Source: Bacteroidota bacterium (lineage in GTDB: Bacteria; Bacteroidota; Bacteroidia; Chitinophagales; LD1). Taken from it: 8,198 bases of DNA. The notes beneath the pieces were generated by a model. The model was not told the DNA's origin. It saw only the letters and a program-made list of their open reading frames with translations, and searched no databases. This document shows positions 1 to 7,418 of the stretch, piece after piece. Made by a program: the position numbers and the translations under genes. The stretch covers positions 1,472 to 9,669 of the forward strand of contig PLSN01000167.1 in NCBI GenBank assembly GCA_003165135.1. Direction: 5' to 3'. Position 1 is the stretch's first letter, and each line of letters begins with the position of its first letter.

Positions 1-1
1 C

Positions 2-1222
2 GAGTGGACAGAAAATGGTTTTTACCTCAGTGAGCGCCCATCCTTCACTTTTGATCCGCTCTTTCATGCAGGGGCATATTATGTGCAGGAGAGTTCAAGT
101 ATGTTTTTAGAACAAGCCTTCAAGGCAATTCCATTTATTGAAAATCCCATCCGGGTCCTTGATCTCTGCGCTGCACCGGGTGGCAAGAGCACCCACCTGC
201 TTTCTGTGCTGAATAAAGAAAGCCTGCTGGTATCAAATGAGCCGATAGCCAACAGAAACTACATCCTTCGTCAGAATATTTCCCGATGGGGAAATAGTAA
301 TGTCGTCGTCACTCAAAATAAGGCTGAGGATTTTGCAAAGCTGGGGGCTTTCTTTGATGTGGTAGTGATCGATGCACCATGCAGCGGCGAGGGTTTGTTT
401 CGCAAGGATAAAAATGCCATCAATGAATGGAGCGAGTCAAACGTGGCCATGTGTGCCGAGCGGCAGCGGGACATCCTCGCAAATATCGTCCAATGCCTCA
501 AACCCGGTGGCTATCTGATATACAGCACCTGTACCTTTGAGGATGTAGAGAACCTCGACAATATAAACTATCTCCTCTCAGAACATGTCATGGAGAGCAT
601 TTCTATACTAAATGCGGATGATTTCAGTCCGGAACTAACACTCGTTAGCAAAGGAGAGGCAAAAGGTTACGCTTTCTATCCGCACAAGACCAAGGGTGAG
701 GGTTTTTTCATCAGTCTGCTCAGAAAGCAAGGCCCTGATCCGACCCCCAAACCCCCTAAAGTGGGCTTAATACAAGCCATAACACCGGATAAAGCCACTG
801 CTGAATTATTACCTTATCTGAGCCTGTTCATTGATAATCCAGAGCAATATGCAGTCCTCAAACATCAACAATACTTCAATATCCTACCTGGTATTTTCCT
901 GCACGACTACAAAACACTGGCACAATGCCTCTATATCAGAAATGCAGGCATATCAGCAGGCGAGATCAAGGGAAAAGACTTTATCCCTGCGCATGAGTTG
1001 TCCCTGTATCAGGGTTTCAAAAAGGATTTCCCTGCTGCCGAGCTGGACCTGAAGGCCGCCATCTCCTATCTCAAAGCTGAAACAATCTCAATCCCCACCG
1101 AGCACAAAGGCTGGATGGTGGTAAAGTACAAAGGAGCAAATCTGGGCTTCGTCAAGGCACTGCCAAACCGTATCAACAATTACTTTCCCAAAGAATGGCG
1201 GATACTGAAATCACAGCCATAA
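2..1222 (+). CDS. rsmF: RsmF-like 16S rRNA (cytosine-C5) methyltransferase, 5' end missing
   Basis: This is an SAM-dependent RNA m5C methyltransferase of the NOL1/NOP2/Sun family, expected to modify a cytosine in 16S rRNA in the cytoplasm. The reading frame is open from base 2 to the TAA at 1220-1222, so the start lies outside the window; an internal GTG at 83 falls inside conserved sequence (FHAGAYYVQESS, just before SSMFLEQ) and is not the start. Visible motifs are the SAM-binding loop DLCAAPGGKST (about 161-193), DAPCSGEGLF with one catalytic cysteine (codon 380-382), and IYSTCTFEDVEN with the second (codon 530-532). This Cys pair is typical of the family. The last 70 or so codons, ending NRINNYFPKEWRI, match the RsmF-type C-terminal PUA-like domain. 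A proline-rich linker between the two parts (from about 731) carries a repeat-derived insert. About 406 residues are present; family members are usually near 460, so some 50-70 are missing. Family assignment is secure; exact target cytosine is inferred. Confidence 0.9.
   Translation, partial: EWTENGFYLSERPSFTFDPLFHAGAYYVQESSSMFLEQAFKAIPFIENPIRVLDLCAAPGGKSTHLLSVLNKESLLVSNEPIANRNYILRQNISRWGNSNVVVTQNKAEDFAKLGAFFDVVVIDAPCSGEGLFRKDKNAINEWSESNVAMCAERQRDILANIVQCLKPGGYLIYSTCTFEDVENLDNINYLLSEHVMESISILNADDFSPELTLVSKGEAKGYAFYPHKTKGEGFFISLLRKQGPDPTPKPPKVGLIQAITPDKATAELLPYLSLFIDNPEQYAVLKHQQYFNILPGIFLHDYKTLAQCLYIRNAGISAGEIKGKDFIPAHELSLYQGFKKDFPAAELDLKAAISYLKAETISIPTEHKGWMVVKYKGANLGFVKALPNRINNYFPKEWRILKSQP
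743..774 (+). repeat. Single arm of a C/G-block repeat inside the rsmF-like gene
   Basis: This stretch matches 3824-3856 closely: about 32 bases with one substitution (T for G at 762) and one missing T near 767, and the similarity runs a few bases past the inverted-repeat arm into the spacer (TTAATACA). No second arm follows it. It lies in the linker between the methyltransferase and C-terminal domains and is translated as TPKPPKVGL. The copy at 3824 is read in the same phase and gives TPKPPKGGF. The match is seen directly; that it is a mobile or formerly mobile repeat is inference. Confidence 0.75.
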
Positions 1223-1258
1223 TTTTTATCTCTATATTTAGTTTTCAAAATCTTCTTC

Positions 1259-2425
1259 ATGAAAAAAATACTACTCCTCGGCTCCGGCGAACTAGGCAAA
1301 GAATTTGTGATCGCCCTCAAAAGATTAGGGGAATATGTGGTAGCAGTAGACTCATACAATAATGCCCCAGCCCAGCAGGTAGCCGACGAACGTGAGGTCA
1401 TCAACATGCTCGATGGTGCAGCGCTTGACGCCATAGTTGCTAAGCATAAACCGGATATCATCGTGCCCGAGATAGAGGCCATCCGCACAGAGCGTTTTTA
1501 TGACTATGAGAAACAGGGCATACAGGTAGTGCCTTCGGCCAAGGCTGCAAACTTCACCATGAACCGCAAGGCCATCCGCGACCTCGCCGCCAAAGAACTA
1601 GGTCTTCGCACGGCAGACTACAGATATGCCACTTCTTATGAAGAACTTGAAACTGCCGTAGCCGCTGTCGGCATACCCTGTGTGGTTAAGCCCCTCATGT
1701 CCTCCTCCGGCAAAGGGCAGTCGACCATTAAGACCAAAGACGATATAAAAAAAGCATGGGACTATTCCCAATCAGCTAAACGTGGCGACATAGCCGAGGT
1801 GATCGTCGAAGCCTTTGTCAATTTTGATTTTGAGATCACACTGCTCACCGTGACGCAGAAGGATGGCCCGACCTTATTCTGCCCGCCTATCGGCCACCGC
1901 CAGGAGCGCGGCGACTATCAGGAGAGCTGGCAACCATGTGCTATCGACACACGTCTATTAGATGAAGCACAGGATATGGCTGGCAAGGTGACCAGGGCAC
2001 TCACTGGTGCAGGTATCTGGGGAGTGGAGTTTTTTATTGCCAAAGAAGGCGTTTACTTCTCCGAGCTATCGCCACGCCCGCATGATACTGGTATGGTGAC
2101 ATTAGCTGGCACTCAGAACCTATCCGAATTTGAACTGCATGCACGGGCCATTTTGGGATTGCCTATTCCGGAGATCACTTTGGAGCGTGTGGGTGCCAGT
2201 GCGGTCATACTAGCAGATCAGGAAGGAGTCGATCCGACATATACAGGTATAAATAAAGTTTTGGCAACATATAAGTCAGATATTCGTATCTTTAACAAAC
2301 CATCGGCACGTGTCTACAGACGTATGGGGGTAGTATTGACATATGACCACACAGGAGCAGATGTTGATGCGGTAAAGAACAGGGCGATAGAATTATCGAA
2401 ACTCGTTAAAGTCATCGTATCGTGA
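1259..2425 (+). CDS. purT: Formate-dependent phosphoribosylglycinamide formyltransferase (GAR transformylase 2)
   Basis: PurT makes formyl-GAR from GAR, formate and ATP, the third step of purine synthesis, without needing formyl-tetrahydrofolate. The 388-residue product is close to the usual length of about 390 and aligns along its whole length, as I remember the E. coli protein. The N-terminal preATP-grasp domain has LGSGELGKE (8-15 region), VINMLDG (47-53) and VPEIEAI (69-75). The ATP-grasp domain has [12 protein letters not shown] (144-155), DFEITLLTV (190-198), [15 protein letters not shown] (212-226) and [16 protein letters not shown] (267-282). E257 and E269 sit where the Mg-binding glutamates of the family are. 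The C-terminal domain carries the expected SAVIL. ATG 1259 puts the Rossmann strand [13 protein letters not shown] right at the start, as expected for a compact N-terminus. It begins 36 bp after the rsmF-like gene, and its stop overlaps the next gene's start. Confidence 0.97.
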   Translation: MKKILLLGSGELGKEFVIALKRLGEYVVAVDSYNNAPAQQVADEREVINMLDGAALDAIVAKHKPDIIVPEIEAIRTERFYDYEKQGIQVVPSAKAANFTMNRKAIRDLAAKELGLRTADYRYATSYEELETAVAAVGIPCVVKPLMSSSGKGQSTIKTKDDIKKAWDYSQSAKRGDIAEVIVEAFVNFDFEITLLTVTQKDGPTLFCPPIGHRQERGDYQESWQPCAIDTRLLDEAQDMAGKVTRALTGAGIWGVEFFIAKEGVYFSELSPRPHDTGMVTLAGTQNLSEFELHARAILGLPIPEITLERVGASAVILADQEGVDPTYTGINKVLATYKSDIRIFNKPSARVYRRMGVVLTYDHTGADVDAVKNRAIELSKLVKVIVS

Positions 2426-3015
2426 AATGGCTGAAACATAGGAGGCTTCTGATCATAGTGTTCTCACTTTGGTATTCGGCCTCATTCTGCCAGAAGCTCA
2501 AATACGATGTATTTCTTCTGGGAAATAAAATAGGGGAGACCACTGTAGAGCGCCGAGATTCCGGCGGCATCAAACATTATATCCTCAGAAGCCACACAGA
2601 TGCAAAGGTCCTCTTTGTTGAAAAGAAATCTGCCATGTCTACAGATGTGCTGTATGATAAGGAAGGAAAAATGTTTGCCGCTTTTTTTCAAAATATTAAG
2701 AACGAAGAAAAGTTTCTTACTCAGACACTATGGAAAAACGATAAGCTCACTATAGATAAGGATGGCGAGAAAACAGAGATACCAGGCACTGTCAATTTTT
2801 CTTCAGTGGTTTTATATTTCTCTGAACCCAAAAACCTGCAAAAAGTATTCTCCGAGCGAGTAGGCCAGTTTTTTGAAATAGTCAAACAGGCTGATGGCAC
2901 CTATCTCGCATCTCTCGACGGCCACTCTGCTGTATATACATACAAGGCCGGCAAACTCATAGAGCTGGAAATGAAAAGCTCACTAGGCTCTGTCCTGATG
3001 AAACTGGTTCAATAG
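2422..3015 (+). CDS. Small exported beta-rich protein, DUF6134-like, function unknown
   Basis: I cannot give this 197-residue protein a function. It starts with a signal peptide: basic MKWLKHRR, then a hydrophobic [14 protein letters not shown] core, with likely cleavage just before QKLKYDV. There is no clear lipobox, although a cysteine (C23) sits near the site. The mature part alternates short polar and hydrophobic strands ([19 protein letters not shown], then [18 protein letters not shown]) and ends LGSVLMKLV, suggesting a single beta-rich periplasmic domain. From memory this resembles the Bacteroidetes family DUF6134, which I could not check. The GTG start at 2422 is chosen because it gives a complete signal peptide and a GTGA overlap with the purT stop, consistent with translational coupling. 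No other plausible start retains the signal peptide. It ends with TAG, 16 bp from the end of the convergent hydrolase gene. Confidence 0.8.
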   Translation: MKWLKHRRLLIIVFSLWYSASFCQKLKYDVFLLGNKIGETTVERRDSGGIKHYILRSHTDAKVLFVEKKSAMSTDVLYDKEGKMFAAFFQNIKNEEKFLTQTLWKNDKLTIDKDGEKTEIPGTVNFSSVVLYFSEPKNLQKVFSERVGQFFEIVKQADGTYLASLDGHSAVYTYKAGKLIELEMKSSLGSVLMKLVQ

Positions 3016-3031
3016 TTATTTAATATATAGT

Positions 3032-3697
3032 TTAGGAAAGAGTTTGAGAAAAGTTGTTTTTCAAAAAAGGATTGTGCCTGCGCTCTGAGCCTATCGTCGT
3101 ATCAGGTCCATGGCCCGAATAGACTTTCACATCATCAGGCAGTGTCATGAGCTTGGTAGTGATAGATTGAAACAGCTGGCTCCCATCTGCACCCGGCAGA
3201 TCATAGCGGCCCACACTGCGATAGAAGAGTACATCGCCCGAGATCACATAGCCTTCTATCTCATTATAGAAAGAAATGCTGCCCGGCGAATGTCCGGGTG
3301 TAAGCAGTGTACGTAGTGTGGTCGAGCCGAATTTTATTTCATCACCTTCATTGATGAAAGCTTTGATGGGAGGCTGATCACCTGACATCTCTATCTGAAA
3401 TATTCCTGCGAAACTAGGCGCATCGCTGAGTACTTGTACTTCATTCGGATGTATCTCCAGCCCGACATGATATGTATCAGCTATGAGGGCATTGCCGGGT
3501 ATGTGGTCCACATGGCAGTGGGTATTGATCAGACGGACAGGTTTCAGGCCGAGGCTGTCTATGGTTTTGATCAGTTCAGCCCGCTCTGCTGCATTGCTGC
3601 AGCCCGGGTCTATCACTATACATTCTGAGGTCTGGTCCTAGATCACATAGGTGTTTTCTTGAAAAGGCCCGAAGGTCAATTTTAACAAATGGCTCAC
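3032..3697 (-). pseudogene. Metallo-beta-lactamase-fold (glyoxalase II-like) hydrolase gene with in-frame TAG at codon 20
   Basis: This belongs to the MBL-fold hydrolases related to glyoxalase II, which use one or two metal ions to cleave thioesters or similar bonds; the substrate is unknown. Read from GTG 3697 the frame gives MSHLLKLTFGPFQENTYVI, then TAG (3640-3638), then DQTSECIVIDPGCSN. Both sides match the family's N-terminal strands (FxPFQENTYV, then IDPGC), so the true gene spans the stop. All metal ligands follow intact: THCHVDH (H60, H62, D64, H65), PGHSPGS (H136), SGDVLF (D155) and YSGHGPDT (H196), numbering from 3697. Full length would be 221 residues, normal for the family. An internal GTG at 3616 could start a 194-residue product, but it would lack the first strands of the fold. 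No other lesion is visible, so this may be a recent mutation, a sequencing error or a suppressed stop. TAG also ends two neighbouring genes, so general recoding is unlikely. Confidence 0.85.
3638..3640 (-). other. In-frame amber codon interrupting the MBL-fold gene
   Basis: The plus strand reads CTA here, which is TAG in the hydrolase frame, 19 codons after the GTG at 3697. Relatives usually have an aromatic or small residue between the NTYV strand and the acidic turn. TAT, TAC, TGG or TCG at this codon would each be one base away from TAG. Confidence 0.85.
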
Positions 3698-3790
3698 TGC
3701 TTTGGCTTTTTGAGGATTATTAACTAATTATGAGTGTCAAAGTACTGCAAATATTGTTGTATTTTGAGGTGTAGTACAATTTTTATTGCG
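3698..3790. promoter_or_regulatory. Divergent intergenic region between the hydrolase and the propeller/barrel gene
   Basis: This 93-bp AT-rich stretch must hold the promoter of the minus-strand hydrolase and probably that of the large plus-strand gene. Only imperfect matches to the Bacteroidetes -7 box TAnnTTTG are visible: TATTGTTG at 3752-3759 (+) and AATATTTG on the minus strand (3755-3748), each with one mismatch. No well-placed -33 element supports either. Assignment rests on the divergent gene layout rather than on motifs. Confidence 0.35.
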
Positions 3791-3943
3791 ATGAATTTTA
3801 GGAAATACTTTTTGAACTATTATACCCCCAAACCCCCTAAAGGGGGCTTTAATACACGCACTAGGGGGCTGTTAAAGCCCCCTTTAGGGGGTTTGGGGGT
3901 TGCCTTGCTAATTTTATTTTCTATTACAACGCGCATTTCCGCC
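3791..3943 (+). other. Unusually long signal peptide containing repeat-derived residues
   Basis: The predicted signal peptide is 51 residues: basic start MNFRKYFLNY, then about 26 residues encoded by the inverted repeat at 3824-3900, then the hydrophobic core VALLILFSITT and cleavage at RISA|QTAE. Without the repeat-derived part it would be about 25 residues, a normal length. No charged start with its own start codon lies downstream of the repeat; only a TTG at 3893 is in frame. The cleavage site is predicted by eye. Confidence 0.6.
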
Positions 3944-6900
3944 CAGACCGCAGAGGTCAAGTTTGGCCAGAACCGTGTGCAGTATAAAGACTTTGCTTTC
4001 CAATATTACGAATCGGACCACTTCATTACTTATTTCTACCCGGGCGGTCAGGACATCGCCAGATACGTGATCAAGGCAGCCGAAGACAACGGCCTTTCTA
4101 TCTCCGAACTGCTCAACTACAAGTACAAGGGCAAGATCAATATCATTATCTACAACACCATCAACGAACTCAACCAGACCAATATCGGCATCAACGATCC
4201 CGACCAGAATCAGGGCGGCACAGCCAAACTGCCGGACGACAAGATGTTCATTTACTTCAATGGCGATCATGGGAATCTCGACAAACAAATCAGAGAAGGG
4301 ATAGCAAGACTGTATGTCAATAAACAATCTAAAGGCTCTACTGTAGGTGAGAAAATAATAAACGCTGTAGCACTCAACCTGCCCGACTGGTATAAGCAGG
4401 GCCTGATCTCCTACCTCGGCGAAAGCTGGAACGCAGACATGGAGGACCGTCTACGTGATGGCATCATGAGCAAGCGATACAATCGTCTAAACAAGCTGTC
4501 ATTTGAAGAGTCTGCATTCGTGGGACACTCGATATGGCACTATGTGGAGGAGGTATATGGCAAAAACGCCGTAGGTAATCTGCAATATCTCGTGCGTATC
4601 AACCGCAGCGTGGACAATGGTTTTTATTTCGCGCTGGGCACCAATCTCAATGAGACCCTGCAGGGCTGGTACAAATACTACCTGGCTCGGTATAACAATG
4701 AAATAAAATACACCATGCCCCGCGAGAACCAGGACATGGTCAAAAAGAAAAACCGCAGGGAGACTGACTACTACCAGCCGCGCATCAGTCCTGATGGCCG
4801 CTATATAGCCTATGCCTCAAATAATATCGGCAGAAAAAAGATACACCTGATAGATCTCGAGAAGAAAAAGACAAAGGTGATATTCAGGACAGGATGGCGC
4901 ACGCTGACACAATGGACAGATGAGTCTACACCATTGGTATCATGGTCGCCTCGCAGCGATAAGATAGGTTTCATCTTTGATAAAAAGAATGTGGTGCGTT
5001 TCGGGGAATATTCGCTCAAAAAAGAGAAAGGCAAGCCATGGAAGGAGTTTCACCGCGTAGAAAAATTCTCAAAGGTCACATCATTTAGCTATGCCGATCC
5101 AAAAACACTGGCTTTCTCCGCTATCAGAAATGGCCAGTCAGATATTTTCCTCTATACGATCTCATCACAGACCGTGAAGCAGATCACGAATGATTTTTAC
5201 GATGATTTCACACCGGCAGTGGTCATGGTAGATAGTATACGTGGCGTGGTCTTCGCCAGCAATCGCTCAGATGATACGCTGCGCAAAGAGAAATACGAAT
5301 CTCAGACATTTGACAAACAGACCGATCTGTATTTTTATGATCTCGACGATGAAAGCAATACACTTTACCGCATCACTAATACACCCAATGCGAATGAAAG
5401 CTATCCGCAGCCATTCAATGATGAGTACTTCTCGTATCTGAGTGAATCTAATGGTATCAGAAACCAATATCTGGCTACACTGGAGCAGGTCTTTGACCAC
5501 AATCAAAAGACCTATCAATACCACAACAAAGAATCAAACGAAGATGACTCTATCAGCCTGCCCGAAGATGTGGACTATCGTCAGGTACTCGACACCAGTA
5601 TCATAACTGTGACAGGCGTGACCAAAGATCAGGTATTCAGGACGCAGGGCAAAACTCATCAGCTATCCAATTTCTCAACTAACATCGTAGAGCAAAATCT
5701 CGCCCCTGAGAAAAACTTAGCTTTGGATAGGGTGCTAAAGAAAGGCCGCTATGAGTTTTATAAATATGAGATCAATACAGCTAAGCCTGATCTGAAACAA
5801 ACTTATATCCAGACCGACTATATGAAACGCAGGAACAATGTCATGCTGGCAGAAGACTCTGCGAAAAAAGCATTGGAGGACAAAAAGCGTGCTGACATAG
5901 AGGCAAAGCAGAACCACATCACGAAGAAAACATATACAGGGCAGGACTTTCAGAGTGAATATGACTATGGCGTCAAACTCTTTGACTGGGACAGCGCCGC
6001 AGCTGCCAACAAAGCCACTTTGCCGGGCGCTACCACTGGAGCATCCGCTTCATCGGGCTATATTTTCAAATTCTCCAGGGTGCGGCCTTACTTCGTTCGC
6101 TTTATGGTAGACAAGTTCATCGCTCAGCTCGACAATGATCCTATCATCACCACCCAGCAGGTATTCGACCCCCAGAATCCCGGCTATATGTATCAGCCTT
6201 TGAATATCCTGCTTAAAGTGGGCATCACTGATCTCTTAGAAGACTATAAACTATATGGCGGACTGACCTTCCCGATAGCTGGTTCATCAGGCTTCAGCTT
6301 TACCGATCTGGGTTATTTTCTGGTATATGAGAACCTGAAGAAAAGATGGGACAAGAAGTTCACCTTCTACTACCAGTCTATGAGCAATACTGCAAACACG
6401 AATGTCCCATTCTATAATACAGTGATCCCAGACAACATCGGCCAGGTGGACTATAGTGTCAAGACGATCGTTCTGGAAACTGAATACAAGTATCCGTTTG
6501 ATGTATTTCACAGGATAGGGCTCACAGGCGGCTATAGGAACGACAGATATATCTTTAAGTCACTCGATACATTCAGCCTCAATATCCCTACATACTCCAC
6601 CAACTGGGTGTATGTCAAATCAGAATATGTATACGACAATACCCTCGACGTGATGACCGACATCAAAAACGGTTTCCGCTTCAAAGGATTTGTTGAGTTC
6701 CACAAAGAGATCCCTACGCAGCTCGACGGAGGTGTAAGGTTGCCTGCATGGAATAATGCCTACTTCACAGAGATGGGGTTTGATGCACGCTACTATCTGA
6801 AGATATACAAACAGATGATACTCGCATCTCGCGCCAGCTTTGCCACATCTCTTGGCAATGACAAAATGATACACTATCTCGGCGGCCTGGACAATAGTCT

Positions 6901-7384
6901 CCTCACTGTACAGACAGGTAATGCACCTACGGTGCAGGCACCTATCAACCCCAACGAGAACTATGTCTATCAGACTATAGCGTCGCCGATGAGGGGCTTC
7001 ACTGCCAACTCACGAAACGGATCAAGCTATGCTCTCATAAATGCGGAGCTCAGGATACCTATCATCACTATGCTGATGAACCATCCATCCAAATCCGAGT
7101 TCGTCAGAAACTTTATGATAGTCGGATTTATGGACTGCGGTACAGCATGGGATGGTTTGAGTCCATTCTCAAACAACAATCCCCTCTTTACCACCACCTA
7201 TCAGAACCCTGTCTCTGTGGTGACTATACAACAATATAAAACTCCTGTCATACTCGGCACGGGTTTTGGTTTCCGCACATCACTGCTCGGTTATTTTATC
7301 AAGCTTGATGCGGCCTGGGGATTGGATTCGGGAGTCTGGAGCCAAAAGCCAATTGCTTATCTGAGCTTCGGACATGATTTTTAG
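3791..7384 (+). CDS. Giant exported protein: degenerate peptidase-MA-like domain, TolB/PD40-like propeller and predicted outer-membrane barrel
   Basis: This encodes 1197 residues, probably an outer-membrane protein with a large periplasmic part; its function is unknown. ATG 3791 is preferred to a GTG at 3734 because it gives a basic MNFRKYF n-region and needs no Cys-rich leader. A signal peptide ends near ISA|QTAE (residue 51) and is lengthened by an inserted repeat. Residues about 70-300 resemble a peptidase-MA/gluzincin fold but lack its metal site: R168-E169-G-I-A172 stands where HExxH would be, and Q203 (LPDWYKQGLISYLGE) where the third ligand would be. Residues about 325-560 form PD40/TolB-like blades (RISPDGRYIAYAS at 331, WSPRSDKIGF at 385, DIFLYTISSQTVKQITN, DLYFYDLDDESNTLYRITN). 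A charged, partly helical linker covers about 565-750. From about 755 to the end there are alternating aromatic-rich strands closing with YLSFGHDF, a terminal phenylalanine as in BAM-assembled barrels. It precedes lptB by 53 bp. The propeller is clear; the MA-like and barrel calls are by eye. Confidence 0.8.
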   Translation: MNFRKYFLNYYTPKPPKGGFNTRTRGLLKPPLGGLGVALLILFSITTRISAQTAEVKFGQNRVQYKDFAFQYYESDHFITYFYPGGQDIARYVIKAAEDNGLSISELLNYKYKGKINIIIYNTINELNQTNIGINDPDQNQGGTAKLPDDKMFIYFNGDHGNLDKQIREGIARLYVNKQSKGSTVGEKIINAVALNLPDWYKQGLISYLGESWNADMEDRLRDGIMSKRYNRLNKLSFEESAFVGHSIWHYVEEVYGKNAVGNLQYLVRINRSVDNGFYFALGTNLNETLQGWYKYYLARYNNEIKYTMPRENQDMVKKKNRRETDYYQPRISPDGRYIAYASNNIGRKKIHLIDLEKKKTKVIFRTGWRTLTQWTDESTPLVSWSPRSDKIGFIFDKKNVVRFGEYSLKKEKGKPWKEFHRVEKFSKVTSFSYADPKTLAFSAIRNGQSDIFLYTISSQTVKQITNDFYDDFTPAVVMVDSIRGVVFASNRSDDTLRKEKYESQTFDKQTDLYFYDLDDESNTLYRITNTPNANESYPQPFNDEYFSYLSESNGIRNQYLATLEQVFDHNQKTYQYHNKESNEDDSISLPEDVDYRQVLDTSIITVTGVTKDQVFRTQGKTHQLSNFSTNIVEQNLAPEKNLALDRVLKKGRYEFYKYEINTAKPDLKQTYIQTDYMKRRNNVMLAEDSAKKALEDKKRADIEAKQNHITKKTYTGQDFQSEYDYGVKLFDWDSAAAANKATLPGATTGASASSGYIFKFSRVRPYFVRFMVDKFIAQLDNDPIITTQQVFDPQNPGYMYQPLNILLKVGITDLLEDYKLYGGLTFPIAGSSGFSFTDLGYFLVYENLKKRWDKKFTFYYQSMSNTANTNVPFYNTVIPDNIGQVDYSVKTIVLETEYKYPFDVFHRIGLTGGYRNDRYIFKSLDTFSLNIPTYSTNWVYVKSEYVYDNTLDVMTDIKNGFRFKGFVEFHKEIPTQLDGGVRLPAWNNAYFTEMGFDARYYLKIYKQMILASRASFATSLGNDKMIHYLGGLDNSLLTVQTGNAPTVQAPINPNENYVYQTIASPMRGFTANSRNGSSYALINAELRIPIITMLMNHPSKSEFVRNFMIVGFMDCGTAWDGLSPFSNNNPLFTTTYQNPVSVVTIQQYKTPVILGTGFGFRTSLLGYFIKLDAAWGLDSGVWSQKPIAYLSFGHDF
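3824..3900 (+). repeat. Perfect 29-bp inverted repeat (C/G-block element) inside a coding region
   Basis: The left arm 3824-3852 and right arm 3872-3900 are exact reverse complements over 29 bp, separated by a 19-bp spacer (3853-3871). Each arm also contains a C5-TAAA-G5 quasi-palindrome. The unit is 77 bp and is open in the host frame, giving TPKPPKGGFNT from the left arm and LLKPPLGGLGV from the right. From memory, similar blocks recur between genes in Bacteroidetes genomes. No obvious flanking target duplication is visible. The RNA would form a stable stem starting 33 nt after the A of the ATG. Confidence 0.95.
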
Positions 7385-7418
7385 AGTGAGTCGCAAGCTG
7401 CAAGTCGTGAGTCGCAAG
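7384..7418 (+). repeat. Short degenerate 7-bp tandem repeats between the barrel gene and lptB
   Basis: Five consecutive 7-mers can be read: GAGTGAG, TCGCAAG, CTGCAAG, TCGTGAG and TCGCAAG. Seen another way, GTGAGTCGCAAG occurs twice, at 7386-7397 and 7407-7418, exactly 21 bp apart. The first unit overlaps the last base of the upstream stop codon. The array fills most of the 53-bp gap before lptB. Its role is unknown: it could be a simple-sequence remnant or a regulatory site. Confidence 0.7.

Noticed and set aside
1233..1240. TATATTTA before purT as a Bacteroidetes -7 promoter box
   Set aside because: It matches TAnnTTTG except for the last base, but no -33 element is visible upstream and AT-rich gaps give such matches by chance.
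1180..1488. Minus-strand open frame of 102 codons over the start of purT
   Set aside because: It lies antisense to well-conserved purT sequence, its product is low-complexity Ser/Ala/Met-rich, and no family is recognisable.
3016..3031. Bidirectional terminator between the convergent genes
   Set aside because: The 16-bp gap is AT-rich but has no GC-rich stem followed by a T-run in either direction.
3032..3616. Taking the hydrolase as an intact 194-residue gene starting at GTG 3616
   Set aside because: This start cuts into the conserved IVIDPGC strand, and the missing N-terminal strands are readable in frame just upstream of a TAG.
3110..3628. Plus-strand open frames at 3110-3316 and 3434-3628
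   Set aside because: Both lie opposite the conserved metal-binding motifs of the hydrolase gene and are shadows of it.
3638..3640. Genome-wide recoding of TAG as a sense codon
   Set aside because: The small exported protein (stop at 3013-3015) and the large gene (stop at 7382-7384) both end at TAG where their families are expected to end, so TAG acts as a stop here.
3734..3790. Upstream GTG start at 3734 for the large propeller/barrel gene
   Set aside because: It would add a Cys-rich 19-residue leader (MSKYCKYCCILRCST) ahead of an already complete n-region at ATG 3791, and it would lie in the divergent promoter region.
3824..3900. Rho-independent terminator or CRISPR-like repeat
   Set aside because: The stem lies inside an open reading frame with no following T-run, and there are only two arms, with no regular spacers.
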